DNA from: Leucocoprinus leucothites
Lineage: Eukaryota > Basidiomycota > Agaricomycetes > Agaricales > Agaricaceae
Assembly (NCBI GenBank): GCA_013368445.1
Contig: JAACJO010000008.1
Location: 1,116,001 to 1,180,000 of the forward strand
Direction of reading: 5' to 3'
Length of the DNA: 64,000 nt
Shown: one piece after another, positions 48,974 through 62,102 of the stretch
How positions within the stretch are numbered: the first letter of the stretch is position 1
Layout of the letters: the number at the start of each line of letters is the position of its first letter
Made by a program: the position numbers and the translations under genes
The notes under the pieces: generated by a model
The model's database searches: none
What the model saw: only the letters and a program-made list of their open reading frames with translations
What the model was told of the DNA's origin: nothing

Positions 48974-50801
48974 ATGTTTCTTACAAGGATCGCACTGAGT
49001 GTTGCATCTACCTTGGTCGCTGTCGGCACGGTTACTGCACAATCGAGATGTACATTAGCAGCTTCTGGAGGAGACGATGCTCCTGCACTTCTCCGAGCTG
49101 TGCGATCTTGCACGACGACTACGATTCCGAAGGGCACCACACTGAATATCGGTACTCGAATGAATATGACTGGATTGACGGACAAGCGCATTGTGGGTAT
49201 TTCTTTCAGGATACTCATATTATTTACTAAACGTTGTCCCAGCAACTTGAAGGGACTTTACGGTTCGATCCCGATATACCTTATTGGACTGGGGTAGGTC
49301 TGAATCTTGCGAGCAGCTCACCCCGGCTGACGAGCATTGTTAGAACGGATTCTTCATCCCATTCCAGACTCAGATCACGTTTTGGCTTTTGGGAGGAAAG
49401 AATATTGTACTCACAGGAGGCGGGACTCTTGACGGAGCTGGCCAGGCAAGTAAATAGCCCCTTCAACTACACCAGCTCGTCACTCATTTGTGCCGCCCAT
49501 AGGCTTGGTATGATGCATTGTGAGTTCGGACAATTACTGCTTCACAGTTGATCGCTCAAAAATCTGAAGCGCCTCCAATTCCACTCTGCTTCGGCCAATC
49601 GTATTAACCATTTTCCAAGCGAGTAACGTGCTCGTTGAGGATATCACGTATGTCAATGGACCCGAATGGCATAACCTGGTGTGTAGCCCTTGTGTGGCCT
49701 TATAATTTGAAAGGCTCTCTAATGAAGACCTAGGTCAACGAGGCAAATGGCGTGGTTTTCAATAACATTCGTATAAATGCCGGGTCAACCTCTTCCCATA
49801 CTGCCAAAAACACCGACGGGTGGAACATATACCGCAGCGACGATGTTACCATCCGGAATTCAGTGATCGTGAACGGAGATGACTGTGTAGCCTTCAAGCC
49901 AAGTATATTGCTTTTCTCGGTAAATCCAGTCTACAAAACATCTTACTCTCATCTCTTAGACGCTACAAACGTGCTTGTTGAAAACCTTGATTGCACTGGC
50001 TCTCAGTAAGTGAATCCACATTCGGTCGTTTCGAGCTATTCTGAACCCATGTTTCAGCGGGATCTCTGTTGGGTAAGCTAGTTCATGAGCTGAACATTAT
50101 ACATACGCCAACCAACTCATCTCTATAGTTCGCTGGGTCAGTTCCCAGGAATGTTCGACGTTGTTCAAAACGTGCTTGCCAAGTATGTCATCATTGCACC
50201 TCGCTGCACCTCAGCTGATACAAAGGCATGACGATAGGAATATCAAGATGAGCAATGCCCAAAATGGCGCTCGTATCAAAGCCTGGGCTGGTCCGAATGT
50301 CGGCAGCGGCATCGTCCAGAACATAACTTTCGACGGCTTCGTCGAAAGTAAAGTTGACAATCCCGTAGTCATTGACCAGGTTTGCAATTGAGCCAGTCCG
50401 CTTTCACACGTGTACTTACGTTGTCTAGTGTTACATGACTGACGCAGATGCATGTGCTGAGTTCCCATCTAACACGTTCATCCAAGATATCGTCTTCAGA
50501 AAGTCTGTTTTCTTGGTGGCGACTTTATTTCGTGTTCTGATACCCTTCCAACTTAGCATCTCTGGAACATCGACCGGGTCCGTTGTCGCCAACTTGAAGT
50601 GCTCTCCCGATGGACGTTGCACCAACATTGAAGTTGATGACTTTAGCCTGAGGTGAACAAATATAGTCAATCCCCGGACTTCCCTCTTCACTAAACCATC
50701 TCTCTCTTAGTGCCCCATCTGGCAACACTCAATTCTCTTGCTCTAATGTCGTTCTCACTGGAACTGCAGCTGACCTCTTCCCTGAGTGTAGTGAAACGTA
50801 A
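48974..50801 (+). CDS. Secreted GH28 polygalacturonase-family pectinase
   Basis: Parallel beta-helix hydrolase of the pectin backbone. The ATG at 48974 opens a signal peptide (MFLTRIALSVASTLVAV, cut near TAQS). GH28 motifs occur in order: NTDGWN (about 49812), NGDDCVAFKP (about 49876), SHGISVG split by an intron (about 50005-50072) and RIKAWAG (about 50275). All catalytic Asp and the His and RIK residues are present. The beta-helix rungs VLVEDITYVNGPEWHNLV and VFNNIRINAG precede the site. The C-terminus has Cys pairs and ends CSET at 50801. The sub-type (endo, exo or rhamnogalacturonan) is unclear; the spacing and CVAFKP suggest an exo-type. Many small exons. Confidence 0.9.
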
Positions 50802-53342
50802 CTCCGCGCGTCATGCTTACAACCTAGTATCTGTAAAGGATCCGATGTGACAAGCTACTAATACATGAGTGCTATTTGACAGACATGTGCTTGCAGGCGC
50901 AAGTGAGCTTTCTGAATTACCGGAAGATATTGCAAAGTCAATTAAGTCCTTTGAAAGGAAACGGCGAAGTTGTTAACCCCATAGTAATCACACGAAGAAT
51001 AGAGCAATGGCCATCCGGCTTCCAGCCGGTGAACAAGCGAATCTACAAAACACAGCATATGCGCCGTAATCCCAGTACAAGTCAATAGCCCCACGAATTC
51101 CGAATTTCTGAAGATGTCGTAGCTCCGAGTACCACCGAAGTCGCCGCTCGACCAAGGTTACGTTCCTCGATGCGAATAGGAGGCGCTGTTAGCTTTTCTG
51201 GAGGTGGACACCAAGCCATCAAAAATGGTTCTGTCAAGGCCATCAAGGTCGCAGCCACAGTTGGCTCTACGCAGGTTAGGCTATCGAGGGCATGTGCTGC
51301 GGTCTGATCACAGCCACTTTGTGGTTTTATGGCGATCGAAGCAGGCGAAGGCTGGACAGGGGTTTCTGGCTTCTCGGGGGCCCAGAAATCCAACTCGCCT
51401 TTCGTAGTCTCTAGTCACAATCTCAGTTCTAGTTTTATAGCTTTTGGTAGACCGAGCCCATACTCCTTGGTGGAAATGACATCATCGAGCGTAATACTGC
51501 CTCACTTCTGGCATTATAAGGAAGAGGTACAGGCGACACGATTTTGACTCGCCGAGAAGAACTTGAGGCGTTTTGTTCGTTGTTGACCTCCATGTATGCG
51601 CAAGAATACAAAGATATAGGCGATTATTTTGTATCATAAGCCCCGTAGCTGATCACAGTGTCGAGCAATCGTTGTGCAAGGTGAGTGAGTGCAGAGGGCG
51701 ACGTGATTCAATGAAGCGCCCAGCCTATGAACTCTAATTAAGTACTTCGGCTTTTGCCGGTGGCGTCTAAGTGTTTATGATCATTTTCGGACTCGGATAG
51801 CGCCCGTTCTTGCCCACCAAACACGACACCAGAGGTATTGTTGTATATACACGGTTCGAGTATAGTAGGCCTCATTGAGATGAATTGCGATATGTTGACT
51901 CAGATGACGAACGGCTGAGCAAAACAAAAATCTGGCAGATCAGAGGCTGTCAGAACGGTACAAGGGTAGGCTAACTTGACGGCCAAATCAGCAAGGAATA
52001 TCTTTGCCCCTGAAAAGTCCATCGTTCAAGGAACGGAAAAAGTGTCGTTGGTTTGGGAGGATCACATAGTTGTTTAATTGTCCGAAGGCCCCGTCCCTCT
52101 GAGCGCTGAATAGAAACAATGAATGTTAAACTTCGTTGAACCTTCGCAGTGTTTAAACAGGGGCAATTATTGTTGCCAAGGCTCTCGCTCTTTGTTAACA
52201 CCGACAGACGCTGCGGGCGCCGTAGTCCCAGAGCTGCCGCGAGCATGGTTTCAAAGCGGGCAGTGAAATTCATTCAATAAATTCAGGAGTATATACACAC
52301 GGTTTTAGGTACACTGATATTTTTGCCGAGAGTATGTATGTACTACTTAAATCCCACGTGGATACCATGGGCCTGTGGCACACGAGTGGGAGCGTTATGG
52401 TTTCTTTTCCGATTCGGAGAAATGCCAGCGCCACTAAGCCTTTATCGTACTCAATAAAGTTGCAACAAACTTTTTAGAAAAAGAGTTTGTCGTGCCGAGA
52501 CGGAATGAATTGGAGCGGAGTAGCCATGTCTTCCTGATTCCGGATGGTCATATCATGCATTTGGGGGACAGGAATAAGCCGACCTTTGCAGTACACCTTT
52601 CCTGGGCTCACCGTCGCTGCCAACCTCACTTGTGGGTTCAGCTCCGCTCAATGATCATCGTACAGACAACCCATACCGATCGTGGTTATAAAGCTGGGCG
52701 GATGTCAGGCAAATGCTAGCGATGCAACTTCACTTACATAAAGCCCGTCCAAGCGGTCGCTATACGTACTGATACCATATTGGCTGTCAGAGTTTTGGGA
52801 CGCACGCCCCTTCACTACTTCATGATATCGTTTTGACTAGAGTGTCGTTCACGGCATACCTGTGCACGGTGAGCCATCTCGTATACTCCTGCCGACGCTG
52901 GCATTGCTTGAGAAATACCGGGCGCAAACAAAGAAGTCATAGAAAAAGCTCGAAGGAATTGGGCACTGAGCCCTGTCAATCATTGCAGCAAGCAAGCTAG
53001 ACCGGGTGCCAAAGAAGTGTAGTAGATCAAGGCATCCCTATCCTCACATTGTTCATATACAGAGTTTTTCCAAGGATACGAGTGCAACCAGGCCTTAGGA
53101 ACCGACAGTGATGGTCCTTTTCATCTCTGACAGTTGTTCCCCGTGGGACAATATTATAGACATTCAATGTGCCGATGTAAGCTGATGCGTCGTCAGGATA
53201 TCATCATAGAAATGTCAGGGACATAGATCCTTGGAAGGTACACCAGATAATGCTGTTATTGTGTCCTGCCTCGGAACCGCGATGCTGAAAAACTGCGGAG
53301 GGGCCGGTACTCTATGAAGATGCCACGATCAATCCGGAAAGA
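50802..53342. other. Long gene-poor gap
   Basis: About 2.5 kb. A plus-strand stretch near 51100-51280 has protein-like composition (SMRIGGAVSFSGGGHQAIK) but no start or downstream exon that fits. A minus-strand ATG at 52273 opens MNFTARFETMLAAALGLRR, which faintly resembles part of the BTB gene. Neither can be called a gene. Nothing else stands out. Confidence 0.5.
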
Positions 53343-56300
53343 TCATTCATCCTCTTCATCGTCATCCTCGGCCTCATCTTCAGACACTTCTAATCCAGCT
53401 TCTTTGAGCCTAGACTTGTCGTGTTTTCTTTTGTTTGTGACTTCATCCAAAAGGACCAATAAATCCTCCTGCTCCTTCTCGAGATCTTTCTCTCTCTCCA
53501 CAGACTTGAATACTTGTGCGGTAAGTTCAGCAACTTGCTCTCGTAATTTGGGAACCTATCGCAAGTCAGCCAAATACAAGCGAATCGCATCTGGCCAAGA
53601 ACAATTACCTCGTCGGGCTGTGAAGTCCGTTCATTCAACTGCTTTTGCAGAGATTCAATCTCTTCAGCTTGTTTACGTATTACTTCACGCAGTGACGCGA
53701 TCAGCATGGCGGTCTCTGGGGTCTGCCCTATAGGAACGTTTCGCATAAACGAGCTGTCCACAACCAAGCTTAGATAATATGAGGATAAGGCGTTTACCTG
53801 CCGACGCAGAAACCTGATTTGGATCTGCGGGGAAAGCACGTTGGATAGTATCTAATGTAGTAAATCATTAAACGAATACCCGAGACGGTGCTCTGGAGCT
53901 CTTACAGTAGTTCGACTTCCAGAAATCCACGAATGCCCAATCAAACCATATTTCAGCCTCTTCCTGATCGGCTGGTTTTTGTGGGGCCACTGGCTTGGTG
54001 GCAAGTGGAGATGCCTGTACAACACTCTCCGGGCCAATGGCTCTAAAGCGGTCATCCTCCCGCAGTCGAGCAACTTGGGCCACCGAGTTATCAATACCAA
54101 GCCGGTTGATAATTTGGTGGATAGTATTTCTTTGAGGAGTTGGAATGAGAAACCAGTCTGCTGCATAAGAGGGATCTTACCTGGTAATTTCTCCGGGCTC
54201 GCGATTGAATTCGTAGCACGAACCCAACAGGAAGGCGCAAAGGGAGGGAACTAGAATGTCACTCTCGGATACCTGATTGATTGGTTCCACCAACTAGAAC
54301 AGAAGGAGGTGAGGCGCCACTCAAATCAGATAGTGAGAAAATTCACCGCTCCAAGACCACCAGCGTCAAGAAAATCTCTAACTGATTTTGGATCTTCCCA
54401 CAACCATTGACTCAAGAGAGTAAGGTATCCGACGACTATGCGATCCCACTCTCGACTTTCTCTATCTGAAATATCTGGCCGTGAACGAGCCAAGAGTGCC
54501 AGGGAGAGATTCTCGCTGAGTAATTGTAATAACGTTTGTGGAGGGTCATCGTCGGCGGGGGTAGCTGGGGTGACACTCGGAGGTGTTCCATCTGCAGGGA
54601 CAAAGAATTGTCCAGCATCCACATTTGCCTGAGACTGAAGGGGACCTGGCTTTATGACGCGGGCAGTCGATTTAGCTCTGGGTGATGAACGAAGAAGGTG
54701 AGCAAAGAGGAGGCATGCAAAGTGGGTAGAGGATATTTGTGCAAGGTTGACATCAGATGTATCGGGCGCAGATGCGAGAGCATGCAAGAGGGGCGTGACA
54801 GGGGAGGTCGACGCATTATCTGACCTAGAGTTACATCTCAATTCAACGGCGAGCAGCTTTCGGTGAGACATACCTGCTGGGAGCATCGCTTGGAGAATCG
54901 CGTTCCTGATCTCGTCATTGTTCACAAAGTTCTGGAACCCTGTCAGAAGGACAGCAGACAAGTACGCTGCGGACGCACCTCAAACACTACTGCTGCCGCT
55001 GCCCGGAGCTCAAGCCCGTCTTTCAGCCGCTTCGCGCTGTCCAGTCCGTTATATTCTCCATGAAGGACAAGCTCCACAAGGGCGTCAAGTGCGGAAGCGG
55101 GTTCTAGGCGATCCCATTCTTCACCGTTCGTTTCAGGAACCGGCATGTAAGGTGTCACCACTAGTTGAGAGAGGGGGAAATTCATATTAGTAGGAAGAAG
55201 ACGAAGTGACTACGTCCTCGTACGTCAGAAATTTGTAGACTCTTGGTGGAGCGGATTGTATTTACCTGTGTCTTAAGCTTGGTGGGGGCATTGGATGCCA
55301 GCCCGATCTCAACAAGGCACCGAATGAATCCCCAACCTTCCTGTGACTAGGAGATTTCTTAAACCGAACAGAAGGGATGTGCGAAGATTGAATTACATAC
55401 CCCGCTGCTTTTGGTACCTATGAGCATACCTAAGATCCCAATTACAAGACCCGCATTGACGGCCTTCTGTTCATCCCAGAATTGTAGAGCAAATTCTTGG
55501 GGTGCCGATTCTTGAGGCGGGAGTGCGAGGGGATATAAAAGGAGCGAACATAATACAGGAGGAAGTTGAGTTTCTTTGAAATAACTCTTCACATTTCAAG
55601 TAAGCCGACAACATCAAGGACATAGTCGAAAGAACGGACAAACCTGGTTTGACGTATTGAACCGTAGTAGCCCGTCAACGCAAGTCAATGCCCCTTGCGA
55701 GACAACGCCTCCTTCTATCCCGCCCTCTTGCTGTACAACGTTGAATAGCCTCTCGAAGGCGCCTTCGAAGGCTAGGACTTTTTGAATGTCCGAACTTTGA
55801 GCCACCAATGCCTGCACCATTGCCAGAGCCTCTGAAGCGCATCAATGCTGGGCGAAATTAATGCCAACAAGCACGATACATACCATTTCTTATTATCTCC
55901 CTCTTGTCCTCCAATATTGTAATGATGTTGCGTGCGGCGTTCGGAGCCTTAAGGAAATACCCCTGTACGACTTGGCGCCGGTTTTGGAGCAAGATGCCTA
56001 GGTATTGAATGGTTGAGAATCGCGTGTAGAAGTTGTTGTCCCCGAGCAACGCGAACAATACATAAACAGCCTTCTCTGTTGCAAGGACTGAATCTGTGTA
56101 TTTGAATCCAAGCTCCTTGTTGGTGGCATCGACCTCGCACAATATAATCAACGTTTCCAATACAGCTTTTCCAACATCAGAGTCAATTTCAGCGTCATTA
56201 GAAAGTACATCCAGAAGTCCTGGAAGCGCACGATCCCCAACATCCTGTTTATGATCGCGAGCGAGGCCTTTCAGGGCCAGAACAGCTGCACGACGATCTG

Positions 56301-56415
56301 CGAGTAAGGTAGCAGGTGATAGACGGTCACTGAGTCTCCCTATCGTTTCGGAAGCCGTCTGAGGCTGCCCCTGAGGGCCTCGAAGGGCAACATAGGTTTG
56401 CGAGAAGAACTCCAT
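53343..56415 (-). CDS. USO1: Vesicle tethering protein Uso1/p115
   Basis: Long tether that captures ER-derived vesicles at the Golgi. The ATG at 56415 (MEFFSQTYVALRGP) matches the usual start; another in-frame ATG at 56463 would add 16 residues. The armadillo head shows SPATLLADRRAAVLALKGL, LETLIILCEVDATNKELGF, NNFYTRFSTIQYLGILLQNR and APNAARNIITILEDKREIIR, followed by further helical repeats to about 53.9 kb. A short coiled coil follows (IASLREVIRKQAEEIESLQ; VEREKDLEKEQEDLLVLLDE). The tail is acidic, ending EDEAEDDDEEDE at 53343. Compared with yeast Uso1 the coil is much shorter, as in p115. Many short introns interrupt it. Confidence 0.9.
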
Positions 56416-57385
56416 GCGAGGACAAGGATAATAGGGCAACAGCCAAACGTGAGCGTCCAGCATGCCATGGTCACGTGATCAAAACACTTCCATTTTAGGT
56501 AGGTTTTCTGGGGTTGTGTGGTCCCTCACACTGTGAGTGACAGTGCCGAAATTCATGTCCCCCCAGGTCCTCAGTTTACGGTCCGCAGAACACCATTGAA
56601 CTCGACACTCAATGTTTTTGGCAGCGGACCCTTTGTGCTTAGGATAGCCCTGCCCCACGCTTACTGCAACATTCTCCATCCGTGGATTTTGAACATCCGA
56701 AATATTCAAAGATAAGTATTCAATAGTGCGGATCGAGAGTGTCTCTGCAACCCCTACAATTCCCCGTCTCCATTGCTCTCCATCCCAACTTTGTGTTTCT
56801 AAAATTACCCCGCTCGCCAAGTTCACGGAATCTTTCCAAGTTTCCATCACTCCACATCCCCGGCTGAACAGACTTACAAAACCCATGTCCACGCGAAACT
56901 GCCCTGTCGTAACATGGGAGGCCGATCCTTTATGGGACCTGGAGGCTGGAAACCCTGTCTTCAGCCTCGGCATTCAGTGGAATGAATACAGCAAAACCCT
57001 CCGGTTTCGGGGCTAAGCAATCACTCCTCCCGGGACAAGCACCAATAATCGGTCAGTGGCTGCGCCCAAACTGGGGGAACCTCTGATTTACCTGTGTGGC
57101 TGACGATGTGCCGCTAGACTAAGTCATGACGTCGCACACGCGGTTCTGGCACATTGCTATCGGGAACTGCCAAAAGCGTGAAGAAGCCCACTCTATAGGC
57201 TTCTGCGCCCACTTAATTCCCTCACAACGTCAGGGACTTCGGCCAGAACTGTGTGAAAAAACAAGTCAAGTGTTGATTCGCAACAGCCATCCTGGCTCAT
57301 GTCATCACCCAATACACATCACTGCGAGGATAAATAGAGGTCGTGAACGCCACTCTTGGGTCTGCAAACTCCCCTCTCTGATCCC
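56416..57385. other. Gap between divergent USO1 and P450 genes
   Basis: An uninterrupted minus-strand frame at 56479-56973 (164 residues, ATG at 56973) is present but matches nothing I know and has no supporting structure. It is not called as a gene. The gap must hold the promoters of both neighbours. Confidence 0.5.
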
Positions 57386-59792
57386 ATGGCACTAACACTC
57401 GCTTTACTCGCAGCAGTCATTCTGCTAGCTTCGCGCAGAATTTACCGCCGCCTTACCAGGATATCCATCGCAAACGTACCTGGACCCAGGTCCGAAAGCT
57501 TTATCTATGGTGAAAATTCTCCATTTTGAACGTCAACCTCTAACTAACCAAGTACTTCCGTCAGGAAATCTATGTGAACTCTTGCAGAACCAAGTCGGAG
57601 AGGTATTCCTCCATCCCAAACCAGTGACTATATTGATCTGACCGCCTTGCAGGTGGAATTTAAGTGGCAAGAGCAGTATGGTGATGTTGTAAAGTTCAAA
57701 GGCGCTTTCGGCGTAAGCTTCTGGCATTTATGACAGATCCTGAGAATACTTACACTTTTCCCCAGGAGGATCGCCTGATAATCTCTGATCCTAAGGCTCT
57801 TCAGTATATTTATCAGACAACTGGCTACCAATTTCAGAAACAAGCTGAACGAAGAGCTATTTCTGAAGCTATCTCTGGGAAAGGGATCATATGGGCAGAT
57901 GGTGAGCCAATCACCTTTGCCCAGCTACCGAGGGCGCTGATCCTCTTGCCTCTGTAGGTGATGATCACAAGAGACACCGCAAAATTCTACTACCCGGGTT
58001 TGGCGGCCCTGAATCAAAGGCCTTTGCACCTATTTTCGGCAGTTACGCGACGAAGGTACGCCAAGTCTTTTTTTAAAATACTTTGTTTCATCCTGAGTGT
58101 TAATAATGTCAAATTAAAGGTCGCGGAAAAATGGAAGGATATCATTACACAACAGGGAGATGAATCCGCCGTCTTTGACATACCAAGCTGGGGCTCTCGA
58201 GCGATGTTGGACTCCATCGGTGTCGGTAGGTTTTAGTCAACTCGATCCAAGACTACACAAGGCTGACTGATCCGTACTTGATCGATGATCAGCCGCCTTC
58301 GACTATCAATTCGGATCTCTGGAGGACTCCGATAATATCGTGACCAGCGTTTGGAAAGGCGTACTGTGTGTATCTCAGTCTCAAGTAATCGGCATCTGCT
58401 CATTTCACCCCCAGTACCGATACCTTTGGCTCAGTCACAAAACGGGATATCTTCGTCCAAGGCATCCTCCAATTTATTCCCCTCAAGCTCCTTTCATATA
58501 TTCCCAATCCAAAAATGGAACATATGCGATATGCTGGCAGAGTTCTTACAGATGTGGCAAGGTCTCTGGTCCAGGAAAAGACAGAGGCTGCCATCCAAGG
58601 CAAAGATGCCCACGACATTATGAGTATTTTGGGTAATTCCCTTTCTCCAAACATGTCAAGACCTATTTGATTGACATGGCTCTAGTCAAGGCTAATCTCT
58701 CCCAAGATAAGTCTACACGATTAAGCGAAGAGGAAATGTTGGCACAAATGAGGTAGGGATAGCGTCATGCCACTAGTCTCGCTTGGACTCCTAATTCAAT
58801 GACAACAAAAATAGAACACTTCTACTGGCCGGGCATGAAACGACCTCTAACAGTCTGTCATGGACACTACTCGAGCTCTCAAAGCGTCCCGAAATGCAGA
58901 CGAGGCTCCGTCGCGAAATTGAAGAGAAGAGACGAGAGGTCATTAGTCGTGGGGACCTTGAGTTTACAGCCACAGATTATGATTCCATGCCCTACTTAAA
59001 TGCGGTTATCAAGGTGAGTAACCAATCCGGGTTTGGCATCCGGTCAATAAGCTTCTGTGGCTGAACATGTCAATTCCATAGGAGTCTTTGCGGTACAACC
59101 CTCCTACCTACCATTCTTTCCGTGAATCATCACAAGACGATGTACTACCACTTTCTAAACCCATCACATTGAACAACGGCGAAGTTAGCAACAAAATCCC
59201 TATTCCAAAAGGCACCAAGATTACCACGTCCATCGTCACTTACAACAGGTAAGCCGCCTTACACGAGTCTAAAATAAACCTCCAGAAGTGACCGAGCTAA
59301 TTGACTTCGGCGGTTCTCCTCAGGAACGAGGAAGTGTTTGGTCCTGATGCCCATAGTTTCAACCCCGATAGGTGGCTCCGGAGAGACAGCGCCGGAAAGG
59401 GCGTTTCAGTCGGTGTATATGGTAACATGTGAGTGATGAGCTGGTGCACATGTTTTGATGAATACTGATAGTCTCCGAACTCGCTTGGCTCGATAGGCTC
59501 ACCTTTGCTGCCGGGATAAGGTGGGCAGTTCTCATCTCTATCTCGATCACTGACATCTTTTCTAATTCCGAGTGCCTCGTTCTCTAGATCGTGCATTGGC
59601 TGGAAGTTCGCCGTTATCGAGCTGCAAGCATTTTTGGTCGAACTGATTTCGAACTTTGTCTTCTCGATGACTCCGGAAGCTCAGAGACTCCGACGGGAAG
59701 CATGCTTTGTGATGATTCCAACAATAGAAGGCCAGGTGGAGAAAGGGTGCCAATTACCATTGAAGGTAACCCTAGCGCAAAAGGATGACTAG
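57386..59792 (+). CDS. Cytochrome P450 monooxygenase
   Basis: Membrane-anchored haem oxygenase. The ATG at 57386 opens an anchor helix (MALTLALLAAVILLASRR) and a proline hinge (NVPGPRSESF). Then come WQEQYGDVVKFKGAFGEDR, DDHKRHRKILLPGFGG (C-helix region), the I-helix LLLAGHETTSNSLSWTLLEL (oxygen-binding AGHETT), the ExxR motif in VIKESLRYNPP, and FNPDRWLRRD. The haem-binding FAAGIRSCIG is split by an intron before SCIG, with the Cys present. All hallmarks are intact, so it should be functional. About ten introns. The CYP family cannot be assigned by eye; broad oxidative metabolism is likely. Neighbours give no clear biosynthetic cluster. Confidence 0.92.
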
Positions 59793-60039
59793 CTCATTAA
59801 GCAGTCCGCATCTCGGTTTTCCTTGTATTTCTCCATCCGACGTTACAGGTTGGGTGTTTCTAGACCATTATTATTTATTCGTGGATGGCGACATTGTAAT
59901 ACGAATGATACAAAGATTAACAAATATTCCAATAAGTACTGATACATCGAGTATAGACGATGGTAGTCGTGACATTCATGAAGACATCGTACGTTAGCGT
60001 AACTTTTTCCCGGGTAACGCCTGTGGTGATATCTGCATA

Positions 60040-62102
60040 TCACAAGGCTGTCGACTTCGATTCCATCCACTGATTCCACATAACTTGACGGACTGCCCCT
60101 TTCCCTACAAGAGAGGCAAACTCCAACACTCTCCACACGTCTTGGAAGTTACTTGCAAGGCCCAAGCTTATTCGAACGACACCGAGCTCACGGCCCATAT
60201 GGCATTCAAAATCTTTCAGTGTCACTCCGGGGTATAGTTTTCGCATATCTTCCTCGATTCCGAGTATCGCAGCAGCGCCACCAGGATTGCACACACAACC
60301 TGTCCGTAGTGATATTTTGTGCTTCGTCGCAGCGTATTCGATAAACGAGTTCGGTAACAATTCGCCGTCGGGCTGGAGCAAGGGGGAAATATCAAATTTC
60401 TACAAAGGCCCAAAACAACTAGAGACTCACCCCGTAGAAGAGCAGTGACACCGTGGATCCAGTATCAGATTGTTCCCCAACGGATTTCACCCTTCGTCCG
60501 GGTAGTCGTGATAGAAGTTTTACAATTGGTCGTTTTGTCGTGTCGTGACGTAGCTCAACAAGCGTTCGGGTCATAAAATGCATTAGACATGACAGTCTGA
60601 GGGGAAGGAAAGGTAGATAGGCGGTTAGGAACCGCAAGCCATCGGTGACTGCTGGCAGGGTAAGATAGTTAATGGTCCCGTCCTGCGCGTAGGTGAGATG
60701 ATAAGATTAACAGTGACATTCAATGAACGTTTTAGCCACTCACTTCAAATCTCTCATGAAGCTCATGCGCACGAGTAACAATAGACCCAGGGACCTGAAC
60801 GACATCAACAGAGCCACCAGCGAACCATGGGCGCTGAAGTTGTGCAAGGAAAGATTTCTTAACGACGAGTGCCCCTACACCAGTAGGGAACCCGAACATC
60901 TTGTAAAACGAAACGGCCATCCCATCGACATCGAGGTTAGCAAGAGAGACCTGAGAAGTGGGGCCAAGCGCTGCAGCGTCCATAAGGGTATGGTAGCCCA
61001 ACGAGGTAGCATATTCGATGAGTGATAGGTCATTTTTGCTGTTAGTGATGTTGGATTGCCCCGTTAATACAAAGAGGCACGGCGCTAGGTCTTTTGACTG
61101 GGGTCGGTTACGCAACAACACATTCTAGTTTGGAAGACCGATGTCAGGGACGGCCATGAATCAAGATAAGATAAACACGGCAGACCTTGGCCGCGGTTGT
61201 TTCCAACCCACCAACAGGGGTAGAAGCAATGTAGGTGGTGCTCGCGCCCTTGTGCGCGGCGAATTCACGGAGACCATGAACCTAAAGTTATCGTGAGCGT
61301 GTAATCAGCTAATGACTGTCCATTATACATACACTGTTGTGTGAGTCTACGCCAAGAACCAGGGTGCTGCCGCCAGTGAAAGGATAAGACTCTCCAACTA
61401 ACTTCAGTGCCGCTGTAGCATTTGCCGTAAAGATGACAGTGTAATCTTTGCTTGAAGCTTTGAAAAATGAAAGAACCGCCGCACGAGCTTGGTCTGCACA
61501 TTCCAGAGAGAGCCTTGAGCTTTGGCGGCAGAGCAGATTTGAATCAGCCCACATGCATTGGAGCAACGCATACACTCACCTGTTGCTCACTGAGTGGGTA
61601 TTTCCGAGAATATTCGAATTTAGAAAGTTGGTATGGACTCTGATAAGGCTCTCGGGATACAGGGCCCCGCCCATATAATCAACATAGGTTTCCCCTGTTC
61701 GGTCCAATCTTGTGTAGTCTGTTCTTCGTAGTGTGTCCAAGATCCATGTAAGTCGATATTCTTGGAGGGAATCAATACTAAGAAATGTGACGGATCGAGA
61801 ATACAAGTACCAGGATACACCTTCAAGAACTCTTCGTAGGCTAGCGCTGCTGGGTCTGAGCTATCGGCGAATGTAGCATAGGAGGGTGAGTAGGCTAGTG
61901 TCGGGGTCTCTCGTGACTGGGTGCTGCAGCGAGACTTTTCTTCAACCAGGTGCATGACTTCGTGATGCTGATCGTGAACATGAGTCGAAGAACTAGGAGA
62001 GCCGCAACGAATAAGTTTTGAAAATGATATAGACCGTCTATGACCAAAGCGACGGACTCGATCGTGGGGGGGAAGTACTGTAGAGGAAGGTGTGTTTCCC
62101 AT
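60040..62102 (-). CDS. Class-V aminotransferase / MoCo-sulfurase-like PLP enzyme, copy 2, with myristoylation motif
   Basis: Paralogue of the gene at 38.8 kb with the same exon plan. The ATG at 62102 reads MGNTPSST, again fitting N-myristoylation, though the next 80 residues differ strongly (Arg/Ser/His-rich with LIRCGSPSS). Later motifs: LTWILDTLRRTDYTRL, YVDYMGGALYPE, TANATAALKLVGESYPF, LTGQSNITNSKNDLSL, the PLP-Lys segment SFYKMFGFPTGVGAL, RPWFAGGSVDVVQVPG and RTGCVCNPGGAAA. The end is LGLASNFQDVWRVLEFA and a short tail stopping at 60040. No MOSC domain. All catalytic residues appear intact. It lies opposite to copy 1 and 19 kb away. Confidence 0.85.

Noticed and set aside
51082..51393. 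Open frames on both strands with low stop density
   Set aside because: No conserved motif, and neighbouring exons could not be found on either strand.
51971..52273. Minus-strand ORF with FETMLAAALGLRR resembling RFTMLAAARESYR of the BTB protein
   Set aside because: The similarity covers only about a dozen residues and the rest does not align, so chance cannot be excluded.
56479..56973. Uninterrupted 164-residue minus-strand ORF between USO1 and the P450
   Set aside because: No recognisable domain or splicing, and it sits in a likely promoter region; a chance open frame is as likely.
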